Of a stretch of DNA of 52,746 nucleotides, positions 33,771-43,193 are shown piece after piece. The notes beneath the pieces were generated by a model, which was not told the origin of the DNA, searched no databases, and saw only the letters and a list, made by a program, of their open reading frames with translations. The translations under genes were made by a program, and so were the position numbers. Position 1 is the stretch's first letter. Every line of letters starts with the position of its first letter. Origin of the DNA: SCGC-AAA471-B05 sp032249055 (GTDB taxonomy: Archaea > Thermoproteota > Thermoprotei > Gearchaeales > Gearchaeaceae); the NCBI GenBank assembly GCA_032249055.1, contig JAVVGP010000001.1:1-52746 (forward strand), in the 5' to 3' direction.

Positions 33771-34229
33771 ATGAGCACAGGATTTAAACAAATAGTTAGA
33801 ATAGCAGGTAATGATCTAAAAGGTAATGATCAAGTTCATTATGCATTACAAAAGATCAAAGGTATAGGATTCAATACAGCTATAGCTATTTGTAAGATGC
33901 TAAATATAAATCCATTAACTAAAATTGGCTATTTAAGTGATGAAGAAATTAAGAAGATAGAGGATCATGTTTTAAATTTGCATCAAAAAAATGTCCCCTC
34001 ATGGTTTCTTAATAGAAGGAAAGATCCATTTACAGGTAAAGATTATCATCTTGTAGGTTCTGATCTAGTTTTAAAAGTTAGAGAAGATATTGAATTTGCA
34101 AAATCAATTAAATCATGGAGAGGAATTAGGCATGCACTGGGATTAAAGGTTAGAGGACAATCAACCAGAACTACGGGAAGAACTGGTTTAACCGTTGGTG
34201 TAACAAAAAAGAAGGGAAGTAAACAATGA
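33771..34229 (+). CDS. rps13: Ribosomal protein S13 (uS13)
   Basis: The 152-residue 30S head protein shows IVRIAGNDLKGNDQVHYALQKIKGIGFNTA, the helix-two-turn-helix region, and near the C terminus WRGIRHALGLKVRGQSTRTTGRTG. It is the first gene of the S13-S4-S11 group and overlaps S4 by 4 bp. Confidence 0.97.
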   Translation: MSTGFKQIVRIAGNDLKGNDQVHYALQKIKGIGFNTAIAICKMLNINPLTKIGYLSDEEIKKIEDHVLNLHQKNVPSWFLNRRKDPFTGKDYHLVGSDLVLKVREDIEFAKSIKSWRGIRHALGLKVRGQSTRTTGRTGLTVGVTKKKGSKQ

Positions 34230-34687
34230 GGCGTTTTAGAAAAACCTGGGAACCTCCAAGACATCCGTGGAGAAAGGAAGTTCTAATTGCTGAAATTGAA
34301 CTTGTTGGCAAATATGGTTTAAGAAACAAAAGAGAACTTTGGAAAGCAAAAACAATATTAAGAAAAATAAGGAGCAGAGCCAGGTCGCTATTAGCTTTAC
34401 CTCCTTTAGAAAGAATGAAGGAGGAAGAGGATTTAAAAAGAAAATTAATTAATTATGGTCTTATCAATGAAAATGCCACAATAGATGATATTTTATCTTT
34501 AACTGTTGAGGATATTTTAAAAAGGAGATTGCAGACGATCGTTTATGAGAAAAAACTTGCTAAAAGTATATATCATGCAAGACAACTTATAACTCATAGG
34601 AAAGTGATCGTAGGAAATAATGTTATAGCAAGCCCTGGTTATTTAGTAAAAAAAGATGAGGAAAATCAAATTAGGTTGAGAGAATGA
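34226..34687 (+). CDS. rps4: Ribosomal protein S4 (uS4)
   Basis: This 153-residue protein starts RRFRKTWEPPRHPWRKEVLIAEIELVGKYGLRNKRELWKAK, the archaeal signature, and has the S4 RNA-binding domain RRLQTIVYEKKLAKSIYHARQLITHRKVIVG. It is a little shorter than most archaeal S4, ending soon after the S4 domain. It overlaps S13 and S11 by 4 bp each. Confidence 0.96.
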   Translation: MRRFRKTWEPPRHPWRKEVLIAEIELVGKYGLRNKRELWKAKTILRKIRSRARSLLALPPLERMKEEEDLKRKLINYGLINENATIDDILSLTVEDILKRRLQTIVYEKKLAKSIYHARQLITHRKVIVGNNVIASPGYLVKKDEENQIRLRE

Positions 34688-35085
34688 GTAGCGAAAAGCA
34701 AAAGAATCTTTGGGGTATAGCTCATATATATGCATCAAGAAATAATACTTTAATTTATGTTACAGATTTATCAGGGGCTCAATTAATTACTTGGAAATCT
34801 TCAGGCTGTGTAGTAAATGCTGATAGAGAAAAGAAAACTCCATATGCAGCTATGATGGCAGCATTTCAAGTAGCAAATGAATGCTTAGAAAAAGGAATTG
34901 TTGGTTTACATATAAAAGTTAGAGCGCCAGGAGGTCATCATCAAAAAACTCCTGGTCCTGGTGCAAATGCTGCAATAAGAGCATTGGCAAGAGCTGGATT
35001 AATGATCGGAAGAATTGAAGATGTAACACCTATACCTCATGATACAACAAGAAAGCCTGGAGGAAGAAGAGGAAGAAGAGTTTAG
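34684..35085 (+). CDS. rps11: Ribosomal protein S11 (uS11)
   Basis: The 133-residue platform protein has GIAHIYASRNNTLIYVTDLSGAQLITWKSSGC, then VKVRAPGGHHQKTPGPGA-like residues (IKVRAPGGHHQKTPGPGANAAIRAL) and the basic tail PGGRRGRRV. The final 47 bp also encode the N terminus of CoaD in another frame. RpoD, which often follows S11 in archaea, is not here. Confidence 0.97.
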   Translation: MSSEKQKNLWGIAHIYASRNNTLIYVTDLSGAQLITWKSSGCVVNADREKKTPYAAMMAAFQVANECLEKGIVGLHIKVRAPGGHHQKTPGPGANAAIRALARAGLMIGRIEDVTPIPHDTTRKPGGRRGRRV

Positions 35086-35563
35086 AAATGTTATACTTGG
35101 CGGAAGTTTTGATAAATTGCATAAAGGGCACAAGCTTTTACTTAAACATGCATTAAAGTTTTCAAATAGGATCAAAATTGGTCTTGTAAAAGATGAAATT
35201 TTAAAAGATAAATTTCTTTCTTCTAAAATAGAAAAATTTAATGTAAGAAAAAATAAAATAATAAGATTCCTTAAAAAAATCAGGAAAAACGTTAAGATTG
35301 ATATTTTTCCTTTATCTGACCCTTATGGTCCTTCAATAGAAGATAATACAATTACTGATATAATTGCAACAGAAGAAACTTTACCTAGAGTGATAAAAAT
35401 TAACAAAATAAGGTCTTCTAAAAATTTATCTAAACTAAAGATTCATGTGATTAAATTATTATTAGCAGATGATGGAAGAATTATAAGAAGTTCAAGGATA
35501 AGGGTTGGTGAAATAGATAAAGATGGAAAGTTATTAGTAAAAAAAATAAAGATTAAGTATTAA
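35039..35563 (+). CDS. coaD: Archaeal phosphopantetheine adenylyltransferase
   Basis: The 174-residue nucleotidyltransferase joins ATP and 4'-phosphopantetheine in coenzyme A synthesis. GGSFDKLHKGH (His28 and His31 form the HxGH site) and RSSRIRVGEID near the C terminus are the diagnostic motifs. ATG 35039 is the only reasonable start, so the first 15 residues, including seven consecutive Glu, are read from the S11 tail in another frame. Its last base is the first of the pheS ATG. Confidence 0.93.
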   Translation: MIQQESLEEEEEEEFRNVILGGSFDKLHKGHKLLLKHALKFSNRIKIGLVKDEILKDKFLSSKIEKFNVRKNKIIRFLKKIRKNVKIDIFPLSDPYGPSIEDNTITDIIATEETLPRVIKINKIRSSKNLSKLKIHVIKLLLADDGRIIRSSRIRVGEIDKDGKLLVKKIKIKY

Positions 35564-37044
35564 TGGAAAAAAGTAAAATTTTAAGGCTTTATCCTTATGA
35601 ATACGAAATAATTAAGAATTTGATTGGTAAAGAGCTGGAAATAAGCGAGCTTTCTTCCATTATAAATGTTCCTTTATCAACTCTATTTAGCAGAATAGAA
35701 GATCTTAAAAGCAAAGATCTGATCAAGGTAAGAGAAGAAAGCTGGTATATGTTAACTTTGACAGGCGAGGGTAAACTTTATGCTAATGAAGGTTTGCCAG
35801 AAAAAAGATTAATCGAAATATTAAAAGGAGTTAAAAAAGAGAAAATAGAAAATGTAAAGAGAATTCTTGGAGAAAATATCTTTAGAATCGCTATAGTAAA
35901 TGCTTTACGAAAGGGTTTTATCAAAATAAGTAATGAGTATATTGAACTTTTAAATTATTCATCGATGGAAGAATATCAAAATATTCTAAGAGAATTGAAC
36001 GAAAAGAAACAAATTATTCTAAAGGAACAAAATCAAGTTATATCTGAGCTTGTTAAAAGAAACATTATTAAATCAAAGGAAGTCAAGAAAGTTTTTTTAA
36101 AAATTTCAGAAAAAGCTGAATATTATTTAAAAAATAATCTTGTAGAAGTTTTACAAGAAAAATCAAAGTTGACTCCTGAAGATATAATTAAAGGTTATTG
36201 GAAAAACTATTTTCTAAAGCCTTACAATTTTGATGCTTTTCCTCCTAAGATATACTTCGGTAGATCTCATCCTTATATTAAGTTTTTGGAGGAAGTAAAG
36301 AAAATATTACTTGAAATGGGTTTTGAGGAATATGATAGTGATTACATTGAACCGGAGCTTTGGAATTTTGATATATTATTTGTTCCACAAGATCATCCTG
36401 CAAGAGATCTTTGGTCTACTTTTAGATTAAATCTTCCACTGGTAAATTTAGATAAAGAAATTGTTTTGAAAGTCAAAACAATGCATGAAAAAGGAGAAAT
36501 TGAAAATTCTATAGGTTGGCAATATGAATGGAATGAAGAAATCGCTAGCAGATTAATTTTAAGAACACATACAACAACCGTTTCAATGAAATACTTGTAT
36601 TATAACAAAGATAAGGATGCAAAAGTTTTTTGTATTTCGAGGGTATTTAGGCATGATATACCTGATGCTACTCACTCAATGGAATTTCATCAATGTGAAG
36701 GTATAATGGTCGGAAAAGATTTAAGTTTTGCCAACTTATTAGGATTTTTAAAAGAATTTGCTTCAAGATTAGGTTTAGAAAAAATAAAATTTAAACCTAC
36801 ATATTTTCCTTTCACAGAACCAAGTGTGGAAGGAGCTGTTTATCATAAAAATTTAGGTTGGCTTGAAGCTTTACCTGGTGGTATGTTTAGACCTGAAATA
36901 CTTAATGTATTAGGTGTAAAAAAACCAGTATTAGCATGGGGTATAGGAATAGATAGAATAGCAATGGCTGTTTTAGAAATAAATGATATAAGAGAATTAT
37001 TTTCAAAGGATATAGAATTTTTGAGAGAGAATAAGTATATTTGA
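35563..37044 (+). CDS. pheS: Phenylalanyl-tRNA synthetase alpha subunit
   Basis: The 493-residue catalytic class II subunit has N-terminal winged-helix domains (about residues 1-190, tRNA binding), motif 2 around FCISRVFRHDIPDATHSMEFHQCEG and motif 3 AWGIGIDRIAM. FPPKIYFGRSHPYIKFLEEVKKILLEMGFEE is the entry to the catalytic domain. Length is normal for archaea. One base after its stop lies the pheT start. Confidence 0.96.
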   Translation: MEKSKILRLYPYEYEIIKNLIGKELEISELSSIINVPLSTLFSRIEDLKSKDLIKVREESWYMLTLTGEGKLYANEGLPEKRLIEILKGVKKEKIENVKRILGENIFRIAIVNALRKGFIKISNEYIELLNYSSMEEYQNILRELNEKKQIILKEQNQVISELVKRNIIKSKEVKKVFLKISEKAEYYLKNNLVEVLQEKSKLTPEDIIKGYWKNYFLKPYNFDAFPPKIYFGRSHPYIKFLEEVKKILLEMGFEEYDSDYIEPELWNFDILFVPQDHPARDLWSTFRLNLPLVNLDKEIVLKVKTMHEKGEIENSIGWQYEWNEEIASRLILRTHTTTVSMKYLYYNKDKDAKVFCISRVFRHDIPDATHSMEFHQCEGIMVGKDLSFANLLGFLKEFASRLGLEKIKFKPTYFPFTEPSVEGAVYHKNLGWLEALPGGMFRPEILNVLGVKKPVLAWGIGIDRIAMAVLEINDIRELFSKDIEFLRENKYI

Positions 37045-37045
37045 T

Positions 37046-38692
37046 ATGCCTACGTTTAGTTTTAGCTTATCATATTTTAAAAAGTATATTCCTAAAGAAC
37101 TTAGTTTAAACCAGATAGTTGACTTATTAGAATATTGTAAATGCGAAATAAAAGAAGTAAAAAATGATGAGATAATTGTTGAAGTTACTCCAGATAGAGT
37201 GGATCATTTTTCTATTGAAGGATTAATAAGAAGTATTAGGGGTATTCTAGGAATAGAAAAAGGTTTAGTTAAAATTAATACATTTAATGAAAATTTCAAA
37301 GTTCATATAGATGAAAAGTTAAAATCACTAAGACCTTATATAATATTAGTCACTGTAAGGGATGTTTCTTTAAATGCTTATGCTTTAACGAGTTTAATTA
37401 ATTTACAAGAACTTTTACATGAAACAATAGGAAGAAACAGGTTAAAGGCTTCAATTGGTTTATATGATTTGTCAAAAATAAAAGGAGACATACATTATAA
37501 GTTACAAAAATTGGAAGAAATAAAATTTAAGCCATTAGGATTTGATTATGAAATGAATGGTTACGAGATACTTAAAAAAACTGATAAAGGAATTAAATAT
37601 TCACATCTTGTAGGAAAAGACACGGCTCCTATTTTGATTGATTCCGAAGGAAATTATTTAAGCATGCCTCCCATTATCAACAGTGAAGATACTAAGGTTA
37701 CTGTTAAAACGAAGGATATTTTAATTGATTCGACCGGCTTTGATTTAAATTTCATATCAAAAATAATTTCGATTATGACCTATGCTGTTTATTTTTATGG
37801 TGGGAAAGTAGGGTTAATTGAACATTTGTATCCTAATGGAACATTTATACCAGAATTTAAATCGAGAAAATACAATATAAGCTATGAACAATTTAAAAAG
37901 ATCTTGGGTTTAGAATTAGATCCAGCTACAATATTAGAATTTTTGTTAAAGAGTAGATACGATGCAGAAATTCATAATAATGAATTTATAGTAGAAATTC
38001 CTCCTTATCGTTTAGATGTCTTGCATCCTATTGACGTTATTGAAGATATAGCGATAATGTATGGCTATTCGAATATTCCTCCAATTTATCCATTATTATA
38101 TACCAAAGGTAAATTGATGAAAAAAAGCATAATATATAACAAGATACGTGATGTGATGAATGGTTTTGGTTTTCAAGAAATTCTTAATTATATGCTAAGT
38201 AGTAAAGAAATACAAACCAATAAAGTTTATTTAAAAGAAGAAGATCTTGGGTTAATAACTATACAAAATCCCATAAGTAAGGAATATGATTGTATAAGAG
38301 CTAACTTATTCCCATGTATACTAAACTTCCTTTCTTATAATGTATTAAGAAAATATCCTCAAAAAGTTTACGAATTAGGAGATGTTTGTTATTTTAAAGA
38401 GAATAAAGTAATTACGGAAAAAAGACTATGTGCAGCAATAATAAACAGTGAAATTAACTTTGAAGAACTTCATGCTTACTTATTTTCCCTCATTAAAATG
38501 TTAGGTTATGATATGAAATTAAAAGAGGCTGAATATTCTTTTCTTTTAAAAGGAAGGAGTGCTGATGTTTTTATAAATGAAACTAAGGTAGGTTGGATAG
38601 GAGAGATTAATCCTGAAGTTATACTTAACTTTAGACTTTCATTGCCAATAATTGCTTTTGAAATAAATTTAAGCAAATTTTTAGAAATTTAA
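37046..38692 (+). CDS. pheT: Phenylalanyl-tRNA synthetase beta subunit
   Basis: The 548-residue beta subunit includes EVTPDRVDHFSIEGLIRSIRG at the N-terminal domain, a B3/B4 editing region, the B5 domain with IPPYRLDVLHPIDVIEDIAIMYGYSNI, and a C-terminal catalytic-like domain with YELGDVCYF and KVGWIGEINPEV. It pairs with PheS in the (alpha-beta)2 enzyme. Length is typical of archaea. A structured RNA candidate begins 25 bp downstream. Confidence 0.95.
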   Translation: MPTFSFSLSYFKKYIPKELSLNQIVDLLEYCKCEIKEVKNDEIIVEVTPDRVDHFSIEGLIRSIRGILGIEKGLVKINTFNENFKVHIDEKLKSLRPYIILVTVRDVSLNAYALTSLINLQELLHETIGRNRLKASIGLYDLSKIKGDIHYKLQKLEEIKFKPLGFDYEMNGYEILKKTDKGIKYSHLVGKDTAPILIDSEGNYLSMPPIINSEDTKVTVKTKDILIDSTGFDLNFISKIISIMTYAVYFYGGKVGLIEHLYPNGTFIPEFKSRKYNISYEQFKKILGLELDPATILEFLLKSRYDAEIHNNEFIVEIPPYRLDVLHPIDVIEDIAIMYGYSNIPPIYPLLYTKGKLMKKSIIYNKIRDVMNGFGFQEILNYMLSSKEIQTNKVYLKEEDLGLITIQNPISKEYDCIRANLFPCILNFLSYNVLRKYPQKVYELGDVCYFKENKVITEKRLCAAIINSEINFEELHAYLFSLIKMLGYDMKLKEAEYSFLLKGRSADVFINETKVGWIGEINPEVILNFRLSLPIIAFEINLSKFLEI

Positions 38693-38716
38693 GCTGGAAA
38701 TATTATAAAATTATTT

Positions 38717-38809
38717 GGGGGTGCATCCCTATAAGAGAGAGCTGCAATGAATAGGGCTTTTGCCTTATATGTGTTGCAGTGTTGTTGTTAGGGATCAAGG
38801 GGCACCCCC
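38717..38809 (+). ncRNA. Unidentified ~93-nt structured RNA (four-helix hairpin)
   Basis: An 8-bp perfect helix GGGGGTGC/GCACCCCC (38717-38724 with 38802-38809) encloses ATCCCTA/TAGGGAT (7 bp), a near-symmetrical 9/9 internal loop, CTGCAA/TTGCAG (6 bp), a small loop and ATAGGGC/GCCTTAT (one G-U) closed by TTTT. The GC-rich base stands out strongly against AT-rich flanks. The large internal loop and a trailing ACA resemble an H/ACA guide, but the ACA spacing and lack of a kink-turn do not fit the canonical form. Orientation is uncertain; plus is assumed from neighbours. Confidence 0.6.
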
Positions 38810-38894
38810 ATACATTTAATTACTTTTATTTCTAATAATTTAGAGATAAGATAATAAGTATTAAAAACAACTATTAATATAATGGTGGTGATAT

Positions 38895-40055
38895 ATGGGA
38901 GGTCCTCCTGTTAATGCTAAATATATAATTTTAGCTAAATTTGAAGTTGACGGTGTTGTTGAGAAATCTGATATAATAGGAGCAATATTTGGGCAAACAG
39001 AAGGAATGCTAGGCGACGATTTAGATTTAAGGGAATTACAAAAGATCGGCAAAGTTGGAAGGATAGATGTTGAATACGAAGTTGTGGGAGGAAAAACTTA
39101 CGGAACAATAATGATTCCTACCAACTTAGATAAACCTGAAGTCGCTCTTATATCTGCTGCATTAGAAACAGTAGATAAAGTAGGTCCTAACTATGCTAAA
39201 ATTGAGCTAAAGGAAATTAAAGACTTAAGAGATGAAAAAAGAAAAAGAATAATTGAGAGAGCGAGGGAAATACTTTTAAAATGGAAAGAAACAAAGGAAG
39301 TGGATTCTGAAGAACTCATCAAAACCTTACTTGAAAGCGTAAGAGTTTCTCAAATCATAAACTATGGAGAAGACAAACTTCCTGCTGGTCCAGAAGTAGA
39401 TACCGCTAATGAAATTATAATAGTAGAAGGTAGAGCTGATGTTGTTAATTTATTAAAACATGGATATAAAAATGTTATAGCATTAAATGGTTCAAAAGTT
39501 CCTCCAACAATAATTAATTTAGCAAAGAAGAAAAAGACAACAATTTTCGTTGATGGCGATAGAGCAGGAGATTTGATATTAAAGGAAGTTCTGCAAATGG
39601 TCAAAGTAGATTATATTGCGAGGGCTCCCTTTGGTAAAGAAGTGGAACAGTTAAACAGTAAAGAAATAGCAAATGCTTTAGCCAATAGAATATCAGTTTC
39701 AGAATATCTTCAATCGATGAAAACTTTAAAAAAGATCGAACCGCAAATATCTGAACTGATAAAATCTGTAATTGGAACAATGGAAGTTATATTTTTAGAT
39801 GAAAATAACAATATAATTGAACGCTTTCCTATTAGAGAGTTGATGGAAAAATTAAATAGTATACAAAAAGTTTCAACAATAATATTAGACGGAATAATAA
39901 CTCAAAGATTAATAGATTTAGCTTTGGAAAAACAAGTAAAAGAAATATATGGTTATAGATTAGGGAACGTAACTAATATTCCTAAAGAAATATCTATATA
40001 TTTATTCGATGAACGTGGAATAATCACCCCTTATGAAGATAAACCTAAACAGTAA
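38895..40055 (+). CDS. dnaG: Archaeal DnaG (Toprim-domain primase-like, exosome-associated)
   Basis: The 386-residue protein has an archaeal N-terminal domain (KYIILAKFEVDGVVEKSDIIGAIFGQTEG), then the Toprim domain with Glu178 (IVEGRADV) and Asp220/Asp222 (FVDGDRAGD). It lacks the bacterial zinc domain. In archaea DnaG associates with the RNA exosome in poly(A)-rich RNA decay; primase activity has also been reported. GGTGGTGAT just before the ATG is a strong ribosome binding site. It overlaps the pelota gene by 23 bp. Confidence 0.95.
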   Translation: MGGPPVNAKYIILAKFEVDGVVEKSDIIGAIFGQTEGMLGDDLDLRELQKIGKVGRIDVEYEVVGGKTYGTIMIPTNLDKPEVALISAALETVDKVGPNYAKIELKEIKDLRDEKRKRIIERAREILLKWKETKEVDSEELIKTLLESVRVSQIINYGEDKLPAGPEVDTANEIIIVEGRADVVNLLKHGYKNVIALNGSKVPPTIINLAKKKKTTIFVDGDRAGDLILKEVLQMVKVDYIARAPFGKEVEQLNSKEIANALANRISVSEYLQSMKTLKKIEPQISELIKSVIGTMEVIFLDENNNIIERFPIRELMEKLNSIQKVSTIILDGIITQRLIDLALEKQVKEIYGYRLGNVTNIPKEISIYLFDERGIITPYEDKPKQ

Positions 40056-41088
40056 AGAAAATACAGCTACTATAACAATTCAAAATTTAAACGACCTTTT
40101 TAGCTTATATTTACTCGTTGAAAGAGGAGATGAATTATACGGTTATAGTTATAGACAAGAGAAATTTTCTACAAAAGAAGGAGAAAGTGTTAGAGGAGAA
40201 AAAAGGAAGATTTATTTAGGAATAAAAGTAGAAAAAGCTTATTTTCATGAATTTAGTGATGTATTAAAAGTTATAGGACCTATAATAGAAAAACCTGAAG
40301 ATTTCGATTTAGGAGGTCATTTTCATTCTTTTAATATAAAAATCGGGGATACTATTATTTTAAAAAAGTCTAATTGGGATTCTGCAATAATAAAAAGTAT
40401 ATTAAAGAATATTAGTGAAGTTTATCCTGACACATTAATTATTGCTATAGATTACAATGAAATAGCTATAGGAAAATTAGAAAAACATGGTCTAAAAATT
40501 CTTTATGATAAAAAAGAAAATACTGGAGGTAAAAGATATGAAAACGGAGGTTTTGACATTGAAAACTTTATTAAAAGGAATTATTCTGTGGTCATGGATT
40601 TTATTAACAAAACTAAACCAACCATTGTAATTCTTTATGGACCTTCAATATTTAAAGAAATTTTATATGAGCAGATTAAAACTATTAAATCTAACATTTA
40701 CAAAATAGCTGGAACTTCTGGAGGAATAGAAGGATTATATGAAGCTTTAAGGAATGATGAAGTTTTGAAAGTTTTAGCCTTGAATACAAATATTATGGAT
40801 AACTTTTCTTTGGCAAATTTAATTCAAAGAGAGTATGAAAAATTAGCTATTGGTTTACAAGAGATAGTGGAAATTTCTTCTTTTACTAATGCAATAGATA
40901 AGTTATTAATTTCTACTAAGCTACTCAAAGAATCTGATTCTGAAAAAGCAACTTTAATTAAAAATATAGCAGAATATGTTAGCAAGCAAGGGGGCGAAAT
41001 TCATATAATTTATGAGAATAGCGAATTAGGAAGAATGTTAGAGAGTCTGGGTAACATTGTAGCAATACTAAGATACAAGGTGAAATAA
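40033..41088 (+). CDS. pelA: Pelota (Dom34) ribosome rescue factor
   Basis: The 351-residue protein has the Sm-like N-terminal domain (RGEKRKIYLGIKVEKAYFHEFSDVLKVIGPI and GGHFHSFNI), a central eRF1-like domain (LIIAIDYNEIAIGKLEKHGLKIL) and a C-terminal L7Ae-type domain ending GGEIHIIYENSELGRMLESLGNIVAILRY. With EF-1A-family GTPase and ABCE1 (also in this window) it splits stalled ribosomes. It overlaps dnaG and precedes the S2P gene by 3 bp. Confidence 0.95.
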   Translation: MKINLNSKENTATITIQNLNDLFSLYLLVERGDELYGYSYRQEKFSTKEGESVRGEKRKIYLGIKVEKAYFHEFSDVLKVIGPIIEKPEDFDLGGHFHSFNIKIGDTIILKKSNWDSAIIKSILKNISEVYPDTLIIAIDYNEIAIGKLEKHGLKILYDKKENTGGKRYENGGFDIENFIKRNYSVVMDFINKTKPTIVILYGPSIFKEILYEQIKTIKSNIYKIAGTSGGIEGLYEALRNDEVLKVLALNTNIMDNFSLANLIQREYEKLAIGLQEIVEISSFTNAIDKLLISTKLLKESDSEKATLIKNIAEYVSKQGGEIHIIYENSELGRMLESLGNIVAILRYKVK

Positions 41089-41091
41089 AAA

Positions 41092-42267
41092 ATGAATGTT
41101 GCTACATTATTAGTAATAATTCTTTTTTCATGGATTATTGCGTATTTAATTTGGAATTTAAAATTTAAAAATAAATCTTCAAGAATAGACCTTTCGATAC
41201 CTTTTATTCTTTTAATTAAAACCCAAAGATTTAACAATTTTTTAATGAAAGCTGGCAAAAAAAGACCTTTGTTTTTTAGTATAGTGGGAGAACTTTCAAT
41301 AATATATGGTATAGCATTAATGCTTTATGGCTTCTTTTTCTTTATTAAAAATTTATTTGGCTTCTTGTTCCCTGCACAAGTTGGCGAAGGTTCTCCTGTT
41401 ATACCTTTAATTTTTGGTATAACATTTACTCCTCCTTTGGATCAATTGATAATAATTCTTATTGTTATAATAATTGTTGTTGTTACACATGAAATGGCCC
41501 ATGGATTTTTAGCTTCTCATAGCAACATAAATATAAAATCTACAGGAGCTGGTTTATTCTTTGTATTGCCTCTTGCGTTTGTTGAACTTGATGATAAAGA
41601 AGTGGAAAAAGCGAATACTAGAAATAAATTAAGAATATTTTGTGTTGGCTCTTTTGTAAATTTTATTGAAGGAATAATTTTTGTTTTATTATTGTTATTG
41701 TTTCCTTTAATAATTTCTTTAGGTTACTCAGCTAGTAGTGAAGGTGTAATAATCTTCGGGATTAATCAGGATTCTCCTGCAGAAAAAGTTGGTTTACAAA
41801 TTGGAGATGCTATTGTAGCTATTAATGGTACTAAAATAAGGAATTATTTTGAATTCTCAAACTATTTACATGATAAAAAACCTGGAAATACATTAATACT
41901 GACTATAGAAAGAAATCTTCAACGAGTAAATTATACTGTTACATTAGCAAAACATCCCTATGCTGAAAGAGGAATAATAGGTGTTAGTGCTTTTGATTAT
42001 CATAGACCTTATTTTTCCTTTTTACCTTCGATTTTACCTTTTTATATTTATTTGTTTATTGGTTGGGGCATCATAATTTGTCTCAGTTTAGCAATTATAA
42101 ATATGCTTCCTATACCTATTTTTGATGGTGATAAACTTGTTGGAGAAATGTTATCTTTCATTAAGAACAAAAATATTAAAATAACTTTGCATAATGCAAT
42201 CCGTTTTCTTGCTACCCTTATTCTTATTTCAAATATATACTTTAGTTTGATTAGAATTTATTTATGA
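41092..42267 (+). CDS. Site-2 family intramembrane zinc protease with PDZ domain
   Basis: The 391-residue membrane protein belongs to M50 proteases. The zinc site HEMAH is His133, Glu134 and His137, preceded by a hydrophobic helix; the third ligand lies in NMLPIPIFDGDKL near the C terminus. A PDZ domain (about residues 220-285, INQDSPAEKVGLQIGDAIVAING) is inserted between membrane segments. Such enzymes cleave membrane-bound regulators; no substrate can be inferred here. It overlaps the thiolase gene by 4 bp. Confidence 0.93.
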   Translation: MNVATLLVIILFSWIIAYLIWNLKFKNKSSRIDLSIPFILLIKTQRFNNFLMKAGKKRPLFFSIVGELSIIYGIALMLYGFFFFIKNLFGFLFPAQVGEGSPVIPLIFGITFTPPLDQLIIILIVIIIVVVTHEMAHGFLASHSNINIKSTGAGLFFVLPLAFVELDDKEVEKANTRNKLRIFCVGSFVNFIEGIIFVLLLLLFPLIISLGYSASSEGVIIFGINQDSPAEKVGLQIGDAIVAINGTKIRNYFEFSNYLHDKKPGNTLILTIERNLQRVNYTVTLAKHPYAERGIIGVSAFDYHRPYFSFLPSILPFYIYLFIGWGIIICLSLAIINMLPIPIFDGDKLVGEMLSFIKNKNIKITLHNAIRFLATLILISNIYFSLIRIYL

Positions 42268-43193
42268 GTCAATGTAGGTATTGTAGTAATGAATATTTTT
42301 ATTACAGGGCATATTCTGGAGAAAGATTATGTAAGCATCATTTCATTGAATCTTTAATAAATAAAGTAAGAGATACGATTTCTAAAAATAATTTGCTTAC
42401 ATGGAATGATAAAATAATGGTTGCTGTTTCAGGTGGAAAGGATAGTCTAACTGCCTTACATATACTTCATAAAATAGAAAAGGATTTCCCTAGCACAAAA
42501 ATATTTGCTGTAACAATAAATGAAGGTGTAACTGGTTATACTGAAAAGAGAATCGAACACACAAAAAAGATATGTGACGAATTAAATATCGATTATTATG
42601 TATTTACTTATAAAGATATCTACGGCTATAAGCTGGAAGAAATAGTTAAAATAGCTAAAGAAAAAGGAAGCAAATTGGAACCTTGTTCTTATTGTGGTGT
42701 TCTTAGAAGAAAATTATTAAATATGGCAGCAAAAAAATTAAATGCTACTAAAGTTGTTACAGGTCATAATTTAGATGATGAAGCACAAACAGTATTAATG
42801 AATTTAATTAGAGGAGATATTGAGAGATTAATAAGGGGTTTTGCTCCTATAGTTCCGAAAGAAGGTTTTATACCAAGGGTTAAACCTTTAAGATATATAT
42901 ATGAAGAGGAAATCATGATTTATGCTTTTTTGCACAATTTTCCTATGTTTGAAACAGAATGCAAATTTGTAAGTTTATCTATGAGAGATTATTTGAGAAA
43001 AATACTCAATGAACTTGAAAGAAATAAGCCTGGAGCAAAGTATATGTTAGTAAATTCTGCTGAAAAGCTTGCAAAACAACTAATTAATACTCTGGAAGGT
43101 TTTCAAATAAAATATTGTAAAAGTTGTGGCGAGCCTACTTCTCAAGAAATTTGTAGAGCTTGTTTATTATTAGAAGATCTAAAAATAATATAA
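42264..43193 (+). CDS. tRNA 2-thiolation enzyme of the Ncs6/TtuA family
   Basis: The 309-residue PP-loop ATPase carries SGGKDS (residues 56-61), an N-terminal zinc finger with Cys4 and Cys7 plus Cys23 and His26, Cys141 and Cys144 in PCSYCG and a C-terminal zinc finger (CKSCGEP... CRAC). TGHNLDDEAQTVLMNLIRGD is the family hallmark. Homologues make 2-thiouridine at position 34 or 54 of tRNA; sequence alone does not separate these targets. It is the last gene of the dnaG operon. Confidence 0.93.
   Translation: MSQCRYCSNEYFYYRAYSGERLCKHHFIESLINKVRDTISKNNLLTWNDKIMVAVSGGKDSLTALHILHKIEKDFPSTKIFAVTINEGVTGYTEKRIEHTKKICDELNIDYYVFTYKDIYGYKLEEIVKIAKEKGSKLEPCSYCGVLRRKLLNMAAKKLNATKVVTGHNLDDEAQTVLMNLIRGDIERLIRGFAPIVPKEGFIPRVKPLRYIYEEEIMIYAFLHNFPMFETECKFVSLSMRDYLRKILNELERNKPGAKYMLVNSAEKLAKQLINTLEGFQIKYCKSCGEPTSQEICRACLLLEDLKII

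Noticed and set aside
38717..38812. Canonical H/ACA guide RNA call for the pheT-dnaG hairpin
   Set aside because: No kink-turn with paired GA steps is visible and the distance from the internal loop to the ACA is about 23 nt, longer than the usual 14-16.
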